NCBI GenBank assembly: GCA_905182995.1 | Contig: CAJJDP010000053.1 | Coordinates: 124,001-188,000, forward strand | Length of the DNA stretch: 64,000 nt | Source of the DNA: Paramecium octaurelia | Taxonomy: Eukaryota > Ciliophora > Oligohymenophorea > Peniculida > Parameciidae | Direction: 5' to 3' | Shown here: positions 1 to 11,649 of the stretch, piece after piece | Position numbering within the stretch: position 1 is the first letter of the stretch | Layout: every line of letters begins with the position of its first letter | Notes under the pieces: generated by a model | Told to the model about the DNA's origin: nothing | Seen by the model: the letters and a program-made list of their open reading frames with translations, nothing else | Database searches by the model: none | Position numbers and translations under genes: made by a program

Positions 1-151
1 ATTAGCAAGATAGTTTCTTTATGACAAATTCTTTCTTATCAACTATAAAATTCACTATTAGGATTGTTCTTTGTTAAAAAATATGAAAAATTATTATTTT
101 AATTATTAAATGCTTCCAATTAAATAACCGCATCAAAAAAGGGTAAGTAAG
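1..151. other. No gene seen at left edge
   Basis: AT-rich sequence upstream of the DHHC gene. It probably holds that gene's short 5' region. I see no supported exon here. Confidence 0.4.
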
Positions 152-1219
152 ATGAACCAATTTAGCAAATAAGCAGGGCCATTTGTAATCTTTTTCACTG
201 TCTTAATGCCTACTAATTGTGTGATTTTAGAATAATATGTAAAGATGAAGAATAAAATTAGTACTTTGATTTAAAACTAGATAGTGTTTCTTAAAACATA
301 CAAAATTTATTGATCTATTTGGTATACGTAATGGCAATGTGGTCATATTATCAAGCGATAACAATAAAAAACATTACTGCATAGAGAGCACCATTAGCAC
401 CTGATAATAGAAGAATTGATCCTATCTATAAAAATAATGCAGCTTGCACAGTATGCAATAAATGGAAACCTATCAGAGCTCATCATTGTTCTATGTGCTA
501 ATAATGCATATTAAAAATGGATCATCATTGCCCTTGGATTAATAATTGTGTGGGACTTAGAAATCACAGGGCATTTTATTTATTTACAATGTATATGACA
601 GTACATGTTACTTAATTATGTTTAGATTGGGGCAATTCAATATAGTTGGGCATCTTATGTGTATTTTAAAGATCTCTATAGAAATGATCAAGGTTTTTTT
701 TCACAACAAAGCACTTTTTTTTACTTGTATTGGACCTTTACAAGTTTAGTTTTATATCCAACTTGTGCTATGCTATTCTTTTTGTTTTGCTATCATTCTA
801 TTTTAGTTTTCACAAACTAAACAACTTTAGAGTAAATGAAGAATGGATCAAATGGTTGCATGTGTTGTTCAACTTCAGTAACAAAAAATAGTAATCTATA
901 TAATCGTGGATGGATAGCCAATGCAGCATGGTTTTTTAATTACTCATACTTATGGTTCCTCCCTTTTTAAAATGTTTATGAAACTGATGGTACATAATTG
1001 AATTCATTTATTTAAGGGACTTCTTATCCTATTGCACCACTATGTACATTTGCTGACATAGAAATTTATGATCCATCAGTTGGCAATGGACTTCCACCCA
1101 ATACATAGATAGATTTAGAATAAATTGAACCAAAATTTTTAGATTATATTTAAACTGCAAAGGAAAAATATAAAGGGAAAAAAGTACAATTAAATGGCAA
1201 GGAAATTGTTCTTGCTTGA
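152..1219 (+). CDS. DHHC palmitoyltransferase
   Basis: Membrane protein S-acyltransferase, which attaches palmitate to cysteines of target proteins on the cytosolic face of membranes. Two introns (23 and 25 nt, near 239 and 600) give 339 residues. Hydrophobic segments precede and follow the cysteine-rich domain (about residues 95-145), which reads [18 protein letters not shown], then a [12 protein letters not shown] core with the catalytic cysteine intact. Two more membrane segments follow, then a TTLE motif matching the family's TTxE. Start is the first ATG before the first membrane helix; TGA at 1217. It converges on the next gene. The family is clear; the substrate is unknown. Confidence 0.92.
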
Positions 1220-1422
1220 AAAGCTCATGTAAATGATTTTATATCATATAATAAATAAATCAATTATTTTTAATTCAGCATTGTGATTAACAAAATAGCG
1301 TTTTGATGGGTTTATGGATATTTTAATCTGCTTAATCTGAGATACATTATAGTATTTAAATATGACTGCAATTAGAGAGTTAAAAATATAAAATAATTCT
1401 TATAAAATTCAGCTTAAAATAT

Positions 1423-3092
1423 TCATTTCAAGTATGATTATGATTATGATTATGATTATTCAAGATTTATCACCTTCAAATTTATATTTAAATTTTGTGA
1501 ACTATCTTAATTTTCTTAGTTTTGAGGAGAAGATGATTGTAGCTTCCGTATATTTTTACTGACTAATAAATAGATTCTTTCATCAAATTCTTAATCTAAA
1601 CTAAACTCTTTTTGTTGCAAGATATCTGTCTCCGAACTCAGCTATTGTTATTGATTTCTTATATATTAATTGTCTGATGGAAGCTGATTATAACTAATTA
1701 AATTACAATTTGATTAGTAGATTGGATGTTCTTCTCAGGTATTCCCAATTTATCAAATAGATGTTCTAGTTTACATTTTGTTTCTAAATACTTTTTAATT
1801 TGCTATAACCCTAAATGTTCCTATATTATTAATTGTAATCTAAAATTTGAAATATTAAAATTAATTACTTGGCTACTTCATTTTGTAAATTCAAATAATT
1901 CATCTTTTCTATTGCAATTTGATTCAATTTATTCAAAATTTCTTCTGACTTTTAAGTATCATACTCTCTTCCTTTAAAGTTGACACTTGTTATTTTGCTT
2001 AACCAATTCTTATTTATTTAAAAATCGGTAAAATCATGGTAGTACATACTAATTATCTCTCTCTAAGCTTTTTACTAACAAATGTTCTCATTGTATTTAG
2101 AAACTAAAAAAGAAATTGAAAGAATCCACGATATAATCGACCCAGTATCTGCTAGTATCTCAGATATTTTTGGATATTCAACATTGTTGACTAGTTTTAT
2201 TGAATCTAAAGTAAAATATAAAAGGGAAATTAATTCTTCTCCATAAACCTTTTTTGAATATGCCCAATCATAAGTTGTCTGTAGTGTCTACACATCAGAG
2301 AGATAAGAATATTTGGTGTTTTTTGGTAAGAAAAATCCATCATCTAATTCTAATTCACCTGCTTATAATGTAAATTAATTTTAAAAAAGAGAACCTGGCA
2401 TCATGTCAAATATAAAAAATTTTGGAACTTTTGTGAATTGCTTAGTTTTTGGATTGAACTACTCAATATATAATTAAACTTGAAAATAGTTCTCTTGATC
2501 ATAAAATTAATTCTTAGTAGCTTCATCAGCACACTAATGTCCTTTCATTAATTGGTCTTATCTACAATATCCAAGGAATAATTAATATTCTCTCGAACTT
2601 ATCTGAGATTAGGTAGGTGGAGATTTTATAATTTCAACACTATCAATAAAAAATTTATTGACAATTTTACCACTTTCTAACTATTCTTAGTCAAAACGAA
2701 GAGTTAGGTTTTATAACTATATATAATTATTGTATTATTACTTAGTCCCAATCATTAGGTACCAATTACAAAATTGGATTAAATATTAATTGTTTGGGAT
2801 TAAAAGGATCGATCTAATTATTCAGTTTTTAAAAATAAGAAATCTCAATAAACACTCCGCTTTATACAATAGTTTAGTTAGCATCAATTTATTAATATAG
2901 TGATGTAATTTTAGGAAGCTTATTATTTGTTTGCCAATCAATGAATTGGAATAGAAAATATCCTAAGCTAACTCCATATAACGCAAGAGTTATTAATCCT
3001 CCTAAAGCACTTTTTTATGTAGGGTTAATTGGGGGTATTTACAGTTTTTACTCAACTCCAAACTGATCTATTGATTGCAAAAAGTATAACAT
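1423..3092 (-). CDS. Ciliate-type two-helix membrane protein, copy 1
   Basis: Function unknown. Introns of 25, 29 and about 65 nt give 516 residues. The N-terminus carries an IDQFGVEQ-like stretch, then a GG-containing membrane helix (about residues 28-50), a W-Q-T-N-N-K-L-P-K motif, a long probably lumenal or extracellular region, a second helix near residues 308-330, and a charged coiled tail. The tail ends in a short repeat (SQSQSQS) encoded by TAATCA units. I recall this layout from large Paramecium and Tetrahymena membrane families without known role. The downstream neighbour 3572-5233 is a clear paralogue in the same orientation. The 3' exon is placed because both copies end in matching NLN-LKV-NLE sequence. 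Confidence 0.75.
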
Positions 3093-3571
3093 TTATTAAA
3101 TATATAATAAATCTTATCATTTTATTCTATAGATTTATTATGGCTTATATAAAAAGATTATATATTCACATTTTGGACCATTATTTTCATCATATATTGT
3201 TCATCTAATCCTAGCGTTTAAAAGATTAAAAAAGCAAGAAAATCTGAAAATGTAACTGATTATTGTTCTTAATGATAATAGTTGAAAATAACATAAATAT
3301 TTACTCTTAAATGCGCTACCTTACCTGAACATAATTAAATTAATAATATTTTAGGATTAACATTTTATAGAATATGCAATTAAAATAATTCTTATTAATT
3401 AATATTAATTGTTGTCAAAATAGTTAATTTTAAAGAAATGCACTAAAAAAATAGCAGAACTGCTGGCTTTTGATATAGAATAACAAATACATAATAAAGG
3501 AAAGGGTTTTTTTATTAAATTTGATGATGTATTTTGTATTATAAATTTAATATTAATTTATCTTGGTTAAT

Positions 3572-5233
3572 TCATTTAACATCTACAGATTTTTCAAGGT
3601 TACTTACTTTCAAATATGTATTTAAATTTTAAAATGACTCCTTTACTTACAAGTTACTATTTAATTATTTAAATCCACTATTTTCTTGTTTCTTAATATC
3701 TAAAAGCCCCATTCTTGATTCTAATTCTTATTCTAAAATTATAAGCTTATTAGGCCTTGTTTCATTCTCAGCATCTAGATTCAATTATGATACTCCTTCA
3801 GATTACTATTCAATTTAAGCTTGCTTTGATTGAAAAAATAAATACAATTTAATTTATTGCCTGTTATGAAGTTTTTTCAGGTATTCCTAATTGATCAAAT
3901 AGTTATTCTAATTGATATTTTGTTTCTAAATATTTGTTAATTTACTATAATCCTAAATGTTCCTATATTATTAATTATAATCTATAATTTTTTAATAAAA
4001 TTTAATTACTTGGCTACTTCATTTTATAAATTTAAATAATTCATCTTTTCTACTGCAATTTGATTTAATCTATTCAAGATTTCTTCTGATTTTTAAGTAT
4101 CATACTCTCTTCCTTTAAAGTTGACACTTGTTATTTTGCCTATCAAATTCTTTTTTATTGAAAAATCAGTAAAATCATTAAAATACATACTAATTACATC
4201 CCTCTATGTTGATTCCAAACTTAAACTTTCATTATAATTTGAGACTATAAAAGAGATTGAAAGAATCCAAGTTACTATTGAACCTGTATCTGCTAATATT
4301 TCTGATATTTTTGGATACTCAACATTGTTTACAATTTTTATTTAATCTAAATTAAAAAATAAAATTGAAATTAATTCTTCTCCATAGATATTTTTGGAGT
4401 ACTCTTAATCATATTGAGCACTAACAATCTATAAATCGGAGAGAAATGTGTATTGATTTGAATTTGGAAATAAGAATCCATCGTCCATGCTCAACTCCCC
4501 TACTTTGAGGATAAATTGAGTGAAATAAAGCTAATCTTTTATCATATCGAATATAAAATATTTTGGTATAAGTTTTAATGATTTTGTTTTGGGATCAAAT
4601 TGCTAAATGTAAATAAAGACTTAAAAGAAATTAGTTTGGCTAAAGAATTGATCAATTGTATCTTGATTAGCACAGAATTGTCCTTCCTAAAGCAATTTTT
4701 TATTGCAGTAACCCAAAGATAATTGATAGTTAATCTATTAGCGTACCAATGAATTAACAGGAGAGCTGGATGGTTCAATGTCTTAAATAAGAAATTTGTT
4801 GATTATTTTCCCATTTTCTAATTATTCCTAATCAAACTTAAGAGGCATGCTTTAGATCTATTTAATAACAATATAGGTATACATTTTATCTGTCATAAGG
4901 AATGACTTTTAAATTAGGTTAAAATATAAGATTTTGAGGATTAAAGGGGTCAATTGGATTATTTAATGATGGCAGATAACTTATTTCTGCAAATACTCCT
5001 TCAAGCCTTAATTGTTAAGCATAATTAATTTATTCTTGGATAAATGTGACTTTAGGAAGTTTATTATTTGATTGCCAATCTAAAAATTGAAAAAGGAAAT
5101 ATCCCAAACTGGCACCATATAAAATTAATGTTACTAATCCACCTAGAGCACTTTTCTATGTGGGTTTTATTGGAGGGATTTATAACTTTTACTAGACTCC
5201 AAACTAATCAATCTATTGTAAAAAGTATAACAT
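3572..5233 (-). CDS. Ciliate-type two-helix membrane protein, copy 2
   Basis: Tandem paralogue of 1423-3092. Three introns (25, 28 and 40 nt) sit at the same places as in copy 1 and give 522 residues. Start context (MLYFLQ), the first GG-containing helix, the second helix and the C-terminal coiled tail all align. The best kept stretch is around KISEILADTGSI and the GREYDTQKSEEIL segment. Divergence is spread through the protein, so this is an old duplication and not an assembly copy. The TAATCA repeat that ends copy 1 is absent here. Function unknown. Confidence 0.75.
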
Positions 5234-5248
5234 TATTATTTAATAAAA

Positions 5249-5482
5249 TCATAATATAAGTTCATACCCATATATATTTACTCTATTATTAAGATTTATT
5301 ATTTTTGGAATTAGACAAATTCCCTTTCCACATGCACATTAAAGTTGCATCATACAATAATATTATAATGCATCTTATAACTGTTGGGAAATTCTAAATT
5401 CTGATTAATTTTCTGGTTCTATTTGATCTGGAGTAAGAATTTTTGGTTCTACGTAATTGAATAAATGCTAACTCCATTTCAT
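5249..5482 (-). CDS. Small hypothetical ORF with CxCxxGxC
   Basis: An intron-free 77-residue reading frame starting MKWSQHLFNYVEPK and ending at TGA 5249. It contains a cysteine cluster (CACGKGIC) after CMMQLQ. It fits exactly between copy 2 of the membrane protein and glutamine synthetase, on the same strand, 15 nt upstream of copy 2. Composition is protein-like, with P, D and E in the first half. It could instead be a run-through by chance, since TGA-only frames stay open easily in this AT-rich DNA. No family recognised. Confidence 0.35.
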
Positions 5483-5572
5483 ATTGAATTCAATATAACT
5501 TATATTTAAAAGTATAGAATATAACTTTAGATAATTTGTTTAATATTGATTTCTTGTATATATCGATCATAA

Positions 5573-6790
5573 TCATGCTAGTGGTTTAGCTGATTAAACC
5601 AATAATTGCTTTAATTGGTTGACATAGGTACTATTTAACAATGCAACATCCACTATGACTGCACTGACTAAATATGGATCAATATTAGCAGCTGGTCTTC
5701 TGTCTTCCAAATAACTATTAAAATAACGATGTTGAATACCCTGCTCCTAGTTCTTTAGTTATGACTGGAACTCTGATGGATCCACCTCTAGAACCGTCAC
5801 CCCAAGAGAATTAATCATAAGAACTGGTTTCATGATGACCTGTTAATCTTTTTTCATTATTTGCTCCATAAAGTTTTAAAACTTCTTTGTGAGTATTACT
5901 TAATAATGGAATCAATTCATCGACGATATACTTATATCCCCCTTCTCCTCTTGTTTTGATATCAGAATAGTTAGTGTGGGCTCCAGAACCATTCCAATCT
6001 CCCAAGATGGGTTTGGGATCATAATTAATATCAATACCGAATTCCTCGCCTAGTCTCTCCAGAATATATCTAGCCAGCCATAGGTGATCTCCGATTTCGA
6101 TTCCTTCAGCAATACCAATTTAGAATTCCCATTAAGATGGAGCAACCTCTGCATTGATACCTGCAATTTTTATCCCGGCATTCAAACAAGCTCTGAGATG
6201 TGCCTCGGCTAAGGCACGTCCAAAGTTGTTTCTTTCCCCAATAGAACAATAATATCGTCCTTATGGATATGGGAATCCTCCTGTGGGCCATCCAAGAGGC
6301 CAGATATGAGTTGTTCCTGTTCGTTTTAATAAGAAATATTCCTATTCGATTCCAAACCAGGGTTTGAAATCCTTAGCTTTTTCCATGATCTCATGAGCAA
6401 TCCATCTAATCATAAATAATAAGAATTACCTGAAGTTATATCTGGCTGGAGTCTTTTTGTCTGGTAGGTATGTTTCGCACAACACCAAAATATGAGGATC
6501 ACCTCGGAAGGGATCTTTCACATATACTACAGGTTTCAAATAAATTTCGGACCATTTAGTGTTGGCTTATTCTGTCGAGGAGCCATCATAGGTCCACCAT
6601 TCAAGGTCTGAAATTTAAGTTATTGGTGTTAGATATACCTTGATAATTATTATAAAAAAAGTACTTTTGTTTTTGATCTCATTCTCTCTCCAGTTCCATC
6701 AATCCATATATATTCAGCCAAGACTTGAGTAACATTCTGATTTAGTTTATAATAGTTAAAATCACGAAGATGTTCAACAGTCTCAGTCAT
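5573..6790 (-). CDS. GLN: Glutamine synthetase (type II)
   Basis: ATP-dependent ligation of ammonia to glutamate, cytosolic, main route of nitrogen assimilation. Three introns (26, 24 and 25 nt) give 380 residues, the usual GSII size. Visible are the beta-Grasp stretch ending in [12 protein letters not shown], the catalytic-domain block PWFGIEQEYFLL, the [14 protein letters not shown] metal-site region, [13 protein letters not shown], and the C-terminal [12 protein letters not shown]. The last is restored only when the 25-nt intron near 5730 is removed. Start ATG gives [18 protein letters not shown]. No odd residues were noticed. Confidence 0.95.
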
Positions 6791-7640
6791 ACAGGATTTA
6801 AAATTTAATCAAATATTCAATTGAAAACGTGTATGGATTTTGGAATTTAACTGATTTTATAATTGGTCATATAATAATAATCACTTTAATTTGATATCTA
6901 ATATTGCTTATTATATGTAATTTTAAAAACAACATTACGTTTTTTAATTTTAATAATCAATTATAGGAACTAAATCAGTAATTAAGACCTTTTTAAAATA
7001 ATATTTCACAAATATTTCTATTGTTAAACCTTGTAAAATATTCTAATTAAAATAGTTCTAGGCTTCAAAATGGAATATCTGAAAATCTTTATTGTATAAG
7101 TGTCTTTATTATTTTATAGATTTATTGAGAAAATTGATATTTAAATGTGTTCAATAGATATGTTGTGAAATTATTCAATGTTTTTTTCATTTACTTTTTT
7201 GGTTCCTTTTGTTCTACATATGGCACTATTGCAGAGTTTAATATTAAAAATATCAGATTATTATAAAAAGAATTGCAACTTCATCTATGTAACTAAAACT
7301 GATGGACAATCATTGAAAAGACTACTTCTAACATATAATTTTCAATTCATTATGAAAAGTTTAATGCCATGAAATTAAATTTACGATTTAATTTAATTCT
7401 TAATAAATTTCCTAAGTTAATTTGATTCATCTATTCTACACATAGACTTAGTATTTATTCAATTGTGGTAACTTTAGTATAAATAATTGAAAATTTAGTG
7501 AGAAGATCGATTTATTTTATAGAAATGTTATAATGTATTATTTTTAATATTATTATTATAACGGATTGATAACAATAATATGAAAAGTGTTCTCAAGTAA
7601 ATAGCTAAATCTATTAATCAGTTAATCAAAATAGCCTGTA
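6791..7640. other. 850-nt gap, one weak ORF
   Basis: Divergent upstream region between glutamine synthetase (minus) and the TBC gene (plus), so it should hold both promoters. The only candidate is a 50-residue frame, 7220-7372 plus, starting MALLQSLILKISDYYKKN and ending at TGA. It has no recognised relative and could be chance. Nothing else supported. Confidence 0.4.
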
Positions 7641-8755
7641 ATGCTCCATGCATCCAACAGTATAAATAAAATTGCAAAAAACGATTTTACAGTAAAAGAT
7701 TGTGACATACCAAAAATTAATAAGATTCCAACATCAAAGAGGATTCAGACTAAACCAAAAGAAAATGCTGTCAGTGAATACAATGTAATCACAAGATGCG
7801 TGACCGAATAAAGAAAAAGCTCTGGTATACTTATTTTTTTATTAGTCACGGAAAATAGTATTAGTGAATTTAAAGAATAAAACAAGATTCCTTCTTATTG
7901 TCTGAAATGGTTGAACTATAAATATCAAAAGAAAGTAAAAACCTCATTTACATAGGAATTTCTGCAATTAGAGTAGCAATTTTAAAAAATTCTATAAATT
8001 AAGCCTGAGAAAGATATTGTTCATCAAATAGAACGAGATCTTTCAAGAACAATCAAGGCAGAGAACTACCATAAAGAAATAAAAAATATTCTGACTGCTT
8101 ATTCTGTTTACGATCCCAATATTGGATATGTCTAGGGAATGAATTACATTGTTTCAATTCTATTCAATCATGCAAAATAAGAGTGGATAACCTTTTGGCT
8201 TTTTGTCAATTTAATAGAATAAATGGAAATTCGAGATATTTTTTAATTATCGCTTAATGCTATCAACAAATACTCAAAAATTTTGGATTTTCTTTTGAAT
8301 AAATTTGTACCTAAAATTTATCAAAATTTATCTTTAAAATAAGTAAATACTGAATTATTCATATAATAATGGCTACTTAGTTTACTATTGTAGTTTATTC
8401 CATTTGAATATACTTAAGTTTATTTGGATGGATTATTCAAATAAGGAATATCATATTTTTATACAATAGCATTAACAATCATCAAGGCATTTGATAAAGC
8501 AATCCAAGAAGAGGATTAAATCGAAATCTTAATTTTGTTAACTTCAAAATAATATGTAAGATGATTTACAAATATAATTAGAGTTAATTGAAATGGCAAT
8601 CCATTTTTGTATACTAATGGGACATCAATCCAGGCTAATTGAGAGTGCTATTAGATTGTTTTGATAGTGACACCAATTCTTTTCAAAAACCTAAATTCTA
8701 AACGCATTGCTCATAGCTTACAACAAACTTCTTCCAATTTATTAAAAATAGTTGA
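7641..8755 (+). CDS. TBC-domain Rab GTPase-activating protein
   Basis: TBC proteins stimulate GTP hydrolysis by Rab GTPases and so end steps of membrane traffic. Two introns (21 nt near 7825, 26 nt near 8552) give 355 residues. The TBC core includes IERDLSRTIKAENYHKEI, the arginine finger RT context, and YDPNIGYVQGMNYI with its glutamine finger, followed by the LNKFVPKIYQNL helix region. Both catalytic fingers appear present, so activity is likely. About 110 residues of charged sequence precede the domain. Start chosen as the first ATG in frame with the N-terminal exon. Which Rab it serves cannot be told. Confidence 0.85.
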
Positions 8756-8812
8756 ATTCTATCTGTTATATGACTATTCCATTTTCATTATATTTCATAT
8801 TTCAAATCTAAT

Positions 8813-9306
8813 ATGGCTACAGAGTTGCTGCACAAAAATTGCAGATATGATGCTCATACAAAGTTGTATTAAAATAACGATGTAGTACTACTGAATTTTT
8901 TATATTAATTAACTATCGTATAAAGAGAATAAGTTTTCAACATTTTTGATGATTATTAACAAATTTATTCAAATTATTATGGGAATATTAGAGAAAATCA
9001 AGAAGATTATGTTCCTATAGTCATGAGGATACCAAGATTGAAATTCAAATGGATTGAGTAGAGCCAAGCTTGCAATCATTAAAGAAACAACTTTCAGTTC
9101 CATCTAAATCAACAAAGAAGAGAGTTGAAATTCAAAAATAAGTAATTACTTAGGAAACATTATAGGACTAAAAAACTTGGGGTAGCAATAATATGTGCTT
9201 AATTTCTGTTTTCATAACATATAAAGTTATTCAAATGAATAAGAATGAAGAATTGCCAACTCCAGTAATTCAAAATTTTAAGAGTAATCTATTTTTTGTA
9301 AGTTGA
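8813..9306 (+). CDS. Weak hypothetical ORF, junction unresolved
   Basis: Starts MATELLHKNCRYDAHTKL 57 nt after the TBC gene. The first part (8813-9019) and the second part (9064-9306, beginning VEPSLQSLKKQLSVPSKSTKK) are in different frames. A 44-nt GT...AG intron, 9020-9063, joins them, but its end (GTAGAG) is unusual and a TGA lies in the second frame just upstream. Possibilities are a real gene with a long intron, a decayed gene, or a sequence error. Past 9306 the frame would run into the Gln-rich gene on the other strand, so I stop there. No family recognised. Confidence 0.35.
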
Positions 9307-9403
9307 ATTGAATGAAAAATTTCAGAAGATTGAACTCGCAATAACTCAAACCATTAATCCTTAATTAGGCGTTTTAAAATTGATTAGGAAAATATATTTA
9401 ATA

Positions 9404-11554
9404 TCATTAAATTAATTAGGAAATTCTTACATTTGCTTTTTATAATAAAAAAACAATCTATTTATAAAAGTTATATTGCTGTTGATCCAAGACTTAATAG
9501 ACACTTACTAAATCTTAAGTTTATTGAGTTATGGACTGATTTCTTGGATTTTCTATTATTAAATTTAAGATTTCAAGAGCAAACAAGCAATACTCTTTTT
9601 ATTTCTATTGTTCAGCAGTATATTCTTTTTGTTTTAAAGCTACTTCTATTAAATATTTTATCTTAGTCAATTCATTTATTAGTCTTCTCTGTTTTTAGTC
9701 TCTAGTTTCTATATATTAATTCATTGGTTCAGTGCAGCAAATGAAGAGGTCCAAATATTTATCATCTTATGGTTATTTACTTTGTTTATTATTTATGCAG
9801 AAGTTTAGATGATTGTTTGCTTACTTTATTGAAATGAATTAATCACACATAGTACAATATATATACTACATCAAATCTAAGGCTTCTTAATCTTATCTTA
9901 AAATTCTTTAATCTCCATGATTAGGTTTATTATTAATTTAGAGGTATTAATTTTTTATTGGATATTTTTGACAGAGATATTAATAAAATTAATCATAGCC
10001 TAAATTACCATACAAGTCCATGATATAACTTTATTATGATTCATTGAGTATATTTTAATTTTAAACTTCTACCGGAAGAATTTATTCATTTTTATTTCCA
10101 TTTTGATATTCAAATTATGAAGTATTAAGTATTTATTGCTATTATTATTAATATTATTGATCTTAATATTATTGTTATTAGTATTATTATGGTTATTGTT
10201 ATTGTTATTAGTATTATTATGGTTATTGTTATTAGTATTATTATGGTTATTGCTATTGTTATTATAATTGTTATTGTTATTATTGCTGCTGTTATTGTTG
10301 TTGTTATTGCTACTGTTATTATTATTACACAACATGCTGTGTTGATTTATCTCTGCTCAAATTAATATTGGATAAATCAAATATTTTCTCTTTTTAATGG
10401 ATCTAACTTGGTTATTATTAATGAAAATTTTAAGGAAGACTTTATTAAGAATTTTACCTTCTACTTGGTGGCGTTTATTATTAGTGAAATATTTAATATT
10501 CTATGTCATTATTAAGTATCGGTTATTTTTCGATAGATATTTCTTTAATATGCTAGCCTTAATATGGCTCTGTTACCCTTGATTTATTAATCACTTATTA
10601 TTCAAAAATAGGCTTATGCTTATGTATTGGAATAACCCCTAACTAATTTAAAGAAGATTTTTAATTTTAATCTTAGTAATTCATTGATAACTCATTTTCT
10701 GGTTAGGCGCTAACATTCATAGGATAATATGAATTTCTTTAATCCACAATATACTCTTCATTAGTAATGAGAATTGGACTTTTATTTTGATGCTCTCGCT
10801 AAATATTCATTTAGTATCTCGCAGATTATATCTTGTCGTATTAAGGTGTAGACACATTATATTTACGTTGTTAATCTGAGTAATTATTGTATGGAAACTC
10901 TATGATGCCATAATTTTATCTTAATTAATTGAAATACTGCACTTATGGAGTGTTTTATGAATGATTAGTCGATAGCAATGGTGTGTGTTATTTCTGTTGT
11001 TACACACTGTTGTAATTAGAACTGAATCTTTGATGACTTGTAGGGGATAAATAATTCATTTGTATTCTTGAATTGACTGGCATTAGATCATGATTCTCGT
11101 ATTTCTGTTGTTTATAGCTATCCAAGGTTTGCAGATCCTCTAGAAGTTACTATTCCTATTAATCTATTTAATCATAATAGTTTTCAGATGTATTTTATTT
11201 ATGCCCATTAAATGATTGCTATTTATTAGCTTGTTGTCTTTATGCAATTGCAGACAGCATTTAAATATTTTGTTCTCTTTAAGATTTTAATTCTTGTAGC
11301 AACTATTAGTAATCTTAGCGGGATGAATACTGAAGCTAATTTATATTGTTAGTTAATTCATTATAAATGTTGTCGATTTTTGCAACAATCTATTGATATT
11401 TGACATGATTGTCAGTTCTTTGAGAGTACATTTCCTGTTCTAATTCGGAATACTGCATCATTAATTAATTGTAATTATTGCTAATTTATTGTTATGGTGA
11501 AACTTAGACGTGTTGTCTTGGTGTTGAAAATGTCTGATTATAAATTGGTTACAT
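9404..11554 (-). CDS. Gln-rich protein with polyQ tract and CxxC/HxxxxC motif
   Basis: A single intron-free frame of 716 residues. The first third is coiled-coil-like (QYSELEQEMYSQRTDNHVKY), the middle is rich in Q, N, S, Y and P, then an uninterrupted stretch of roughly 64 mostly-Q codons with Y and P spacers (10135-10327). The C-terminal part has a possible zinc site, YCTMCDQF...NNHLNFC, then charged helical sequence. Glutamine is written with TAA, TAG and CAA, so the standard code sees only stops, or an Asn-rich shadow in another frame. Low-complexity proteins of this kind often act in RNA granules or transcription, but that is inference only. Function unknown. Confidence 0.75.
10135..10327 (-). 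repeat. Polyglutamine tract (TAA/TAG/CAA/CAG)
   Basis: Trinucleotide-rich stretch inside the Gln-rich gene. After a pure Q run come QQQPQQYQQ-type units in which CCA (P) and TAC/TAT (Y) recur with near-regular spacing. Synonymous codons are mixed, so this is not a pure DNA microsatellite. Confidence 0.85.
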
Positions 11555-11649
11555 GTATTGAAAATAGTGAATTTAAGGAGTGTTAATAAAATAAATTTAT
11601 TTCAGCAATAAAATATCGAAATATATGTATATTTACATGTAATAATACT

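Noticed and set aside
1726-1977. 83-codon plus-strand ORF and a similar one at 5068-5259
   Set aside because: Both lie antisense within the tandem membrane-protein genes, which have far better support.
10069-10335. Asn-rich ORF on the minus strand
   Set aside because: It is a standard-code shadow of the polyQ tract; the frame using TAA/TAG as Gln continues for 716 residues on the same strand.
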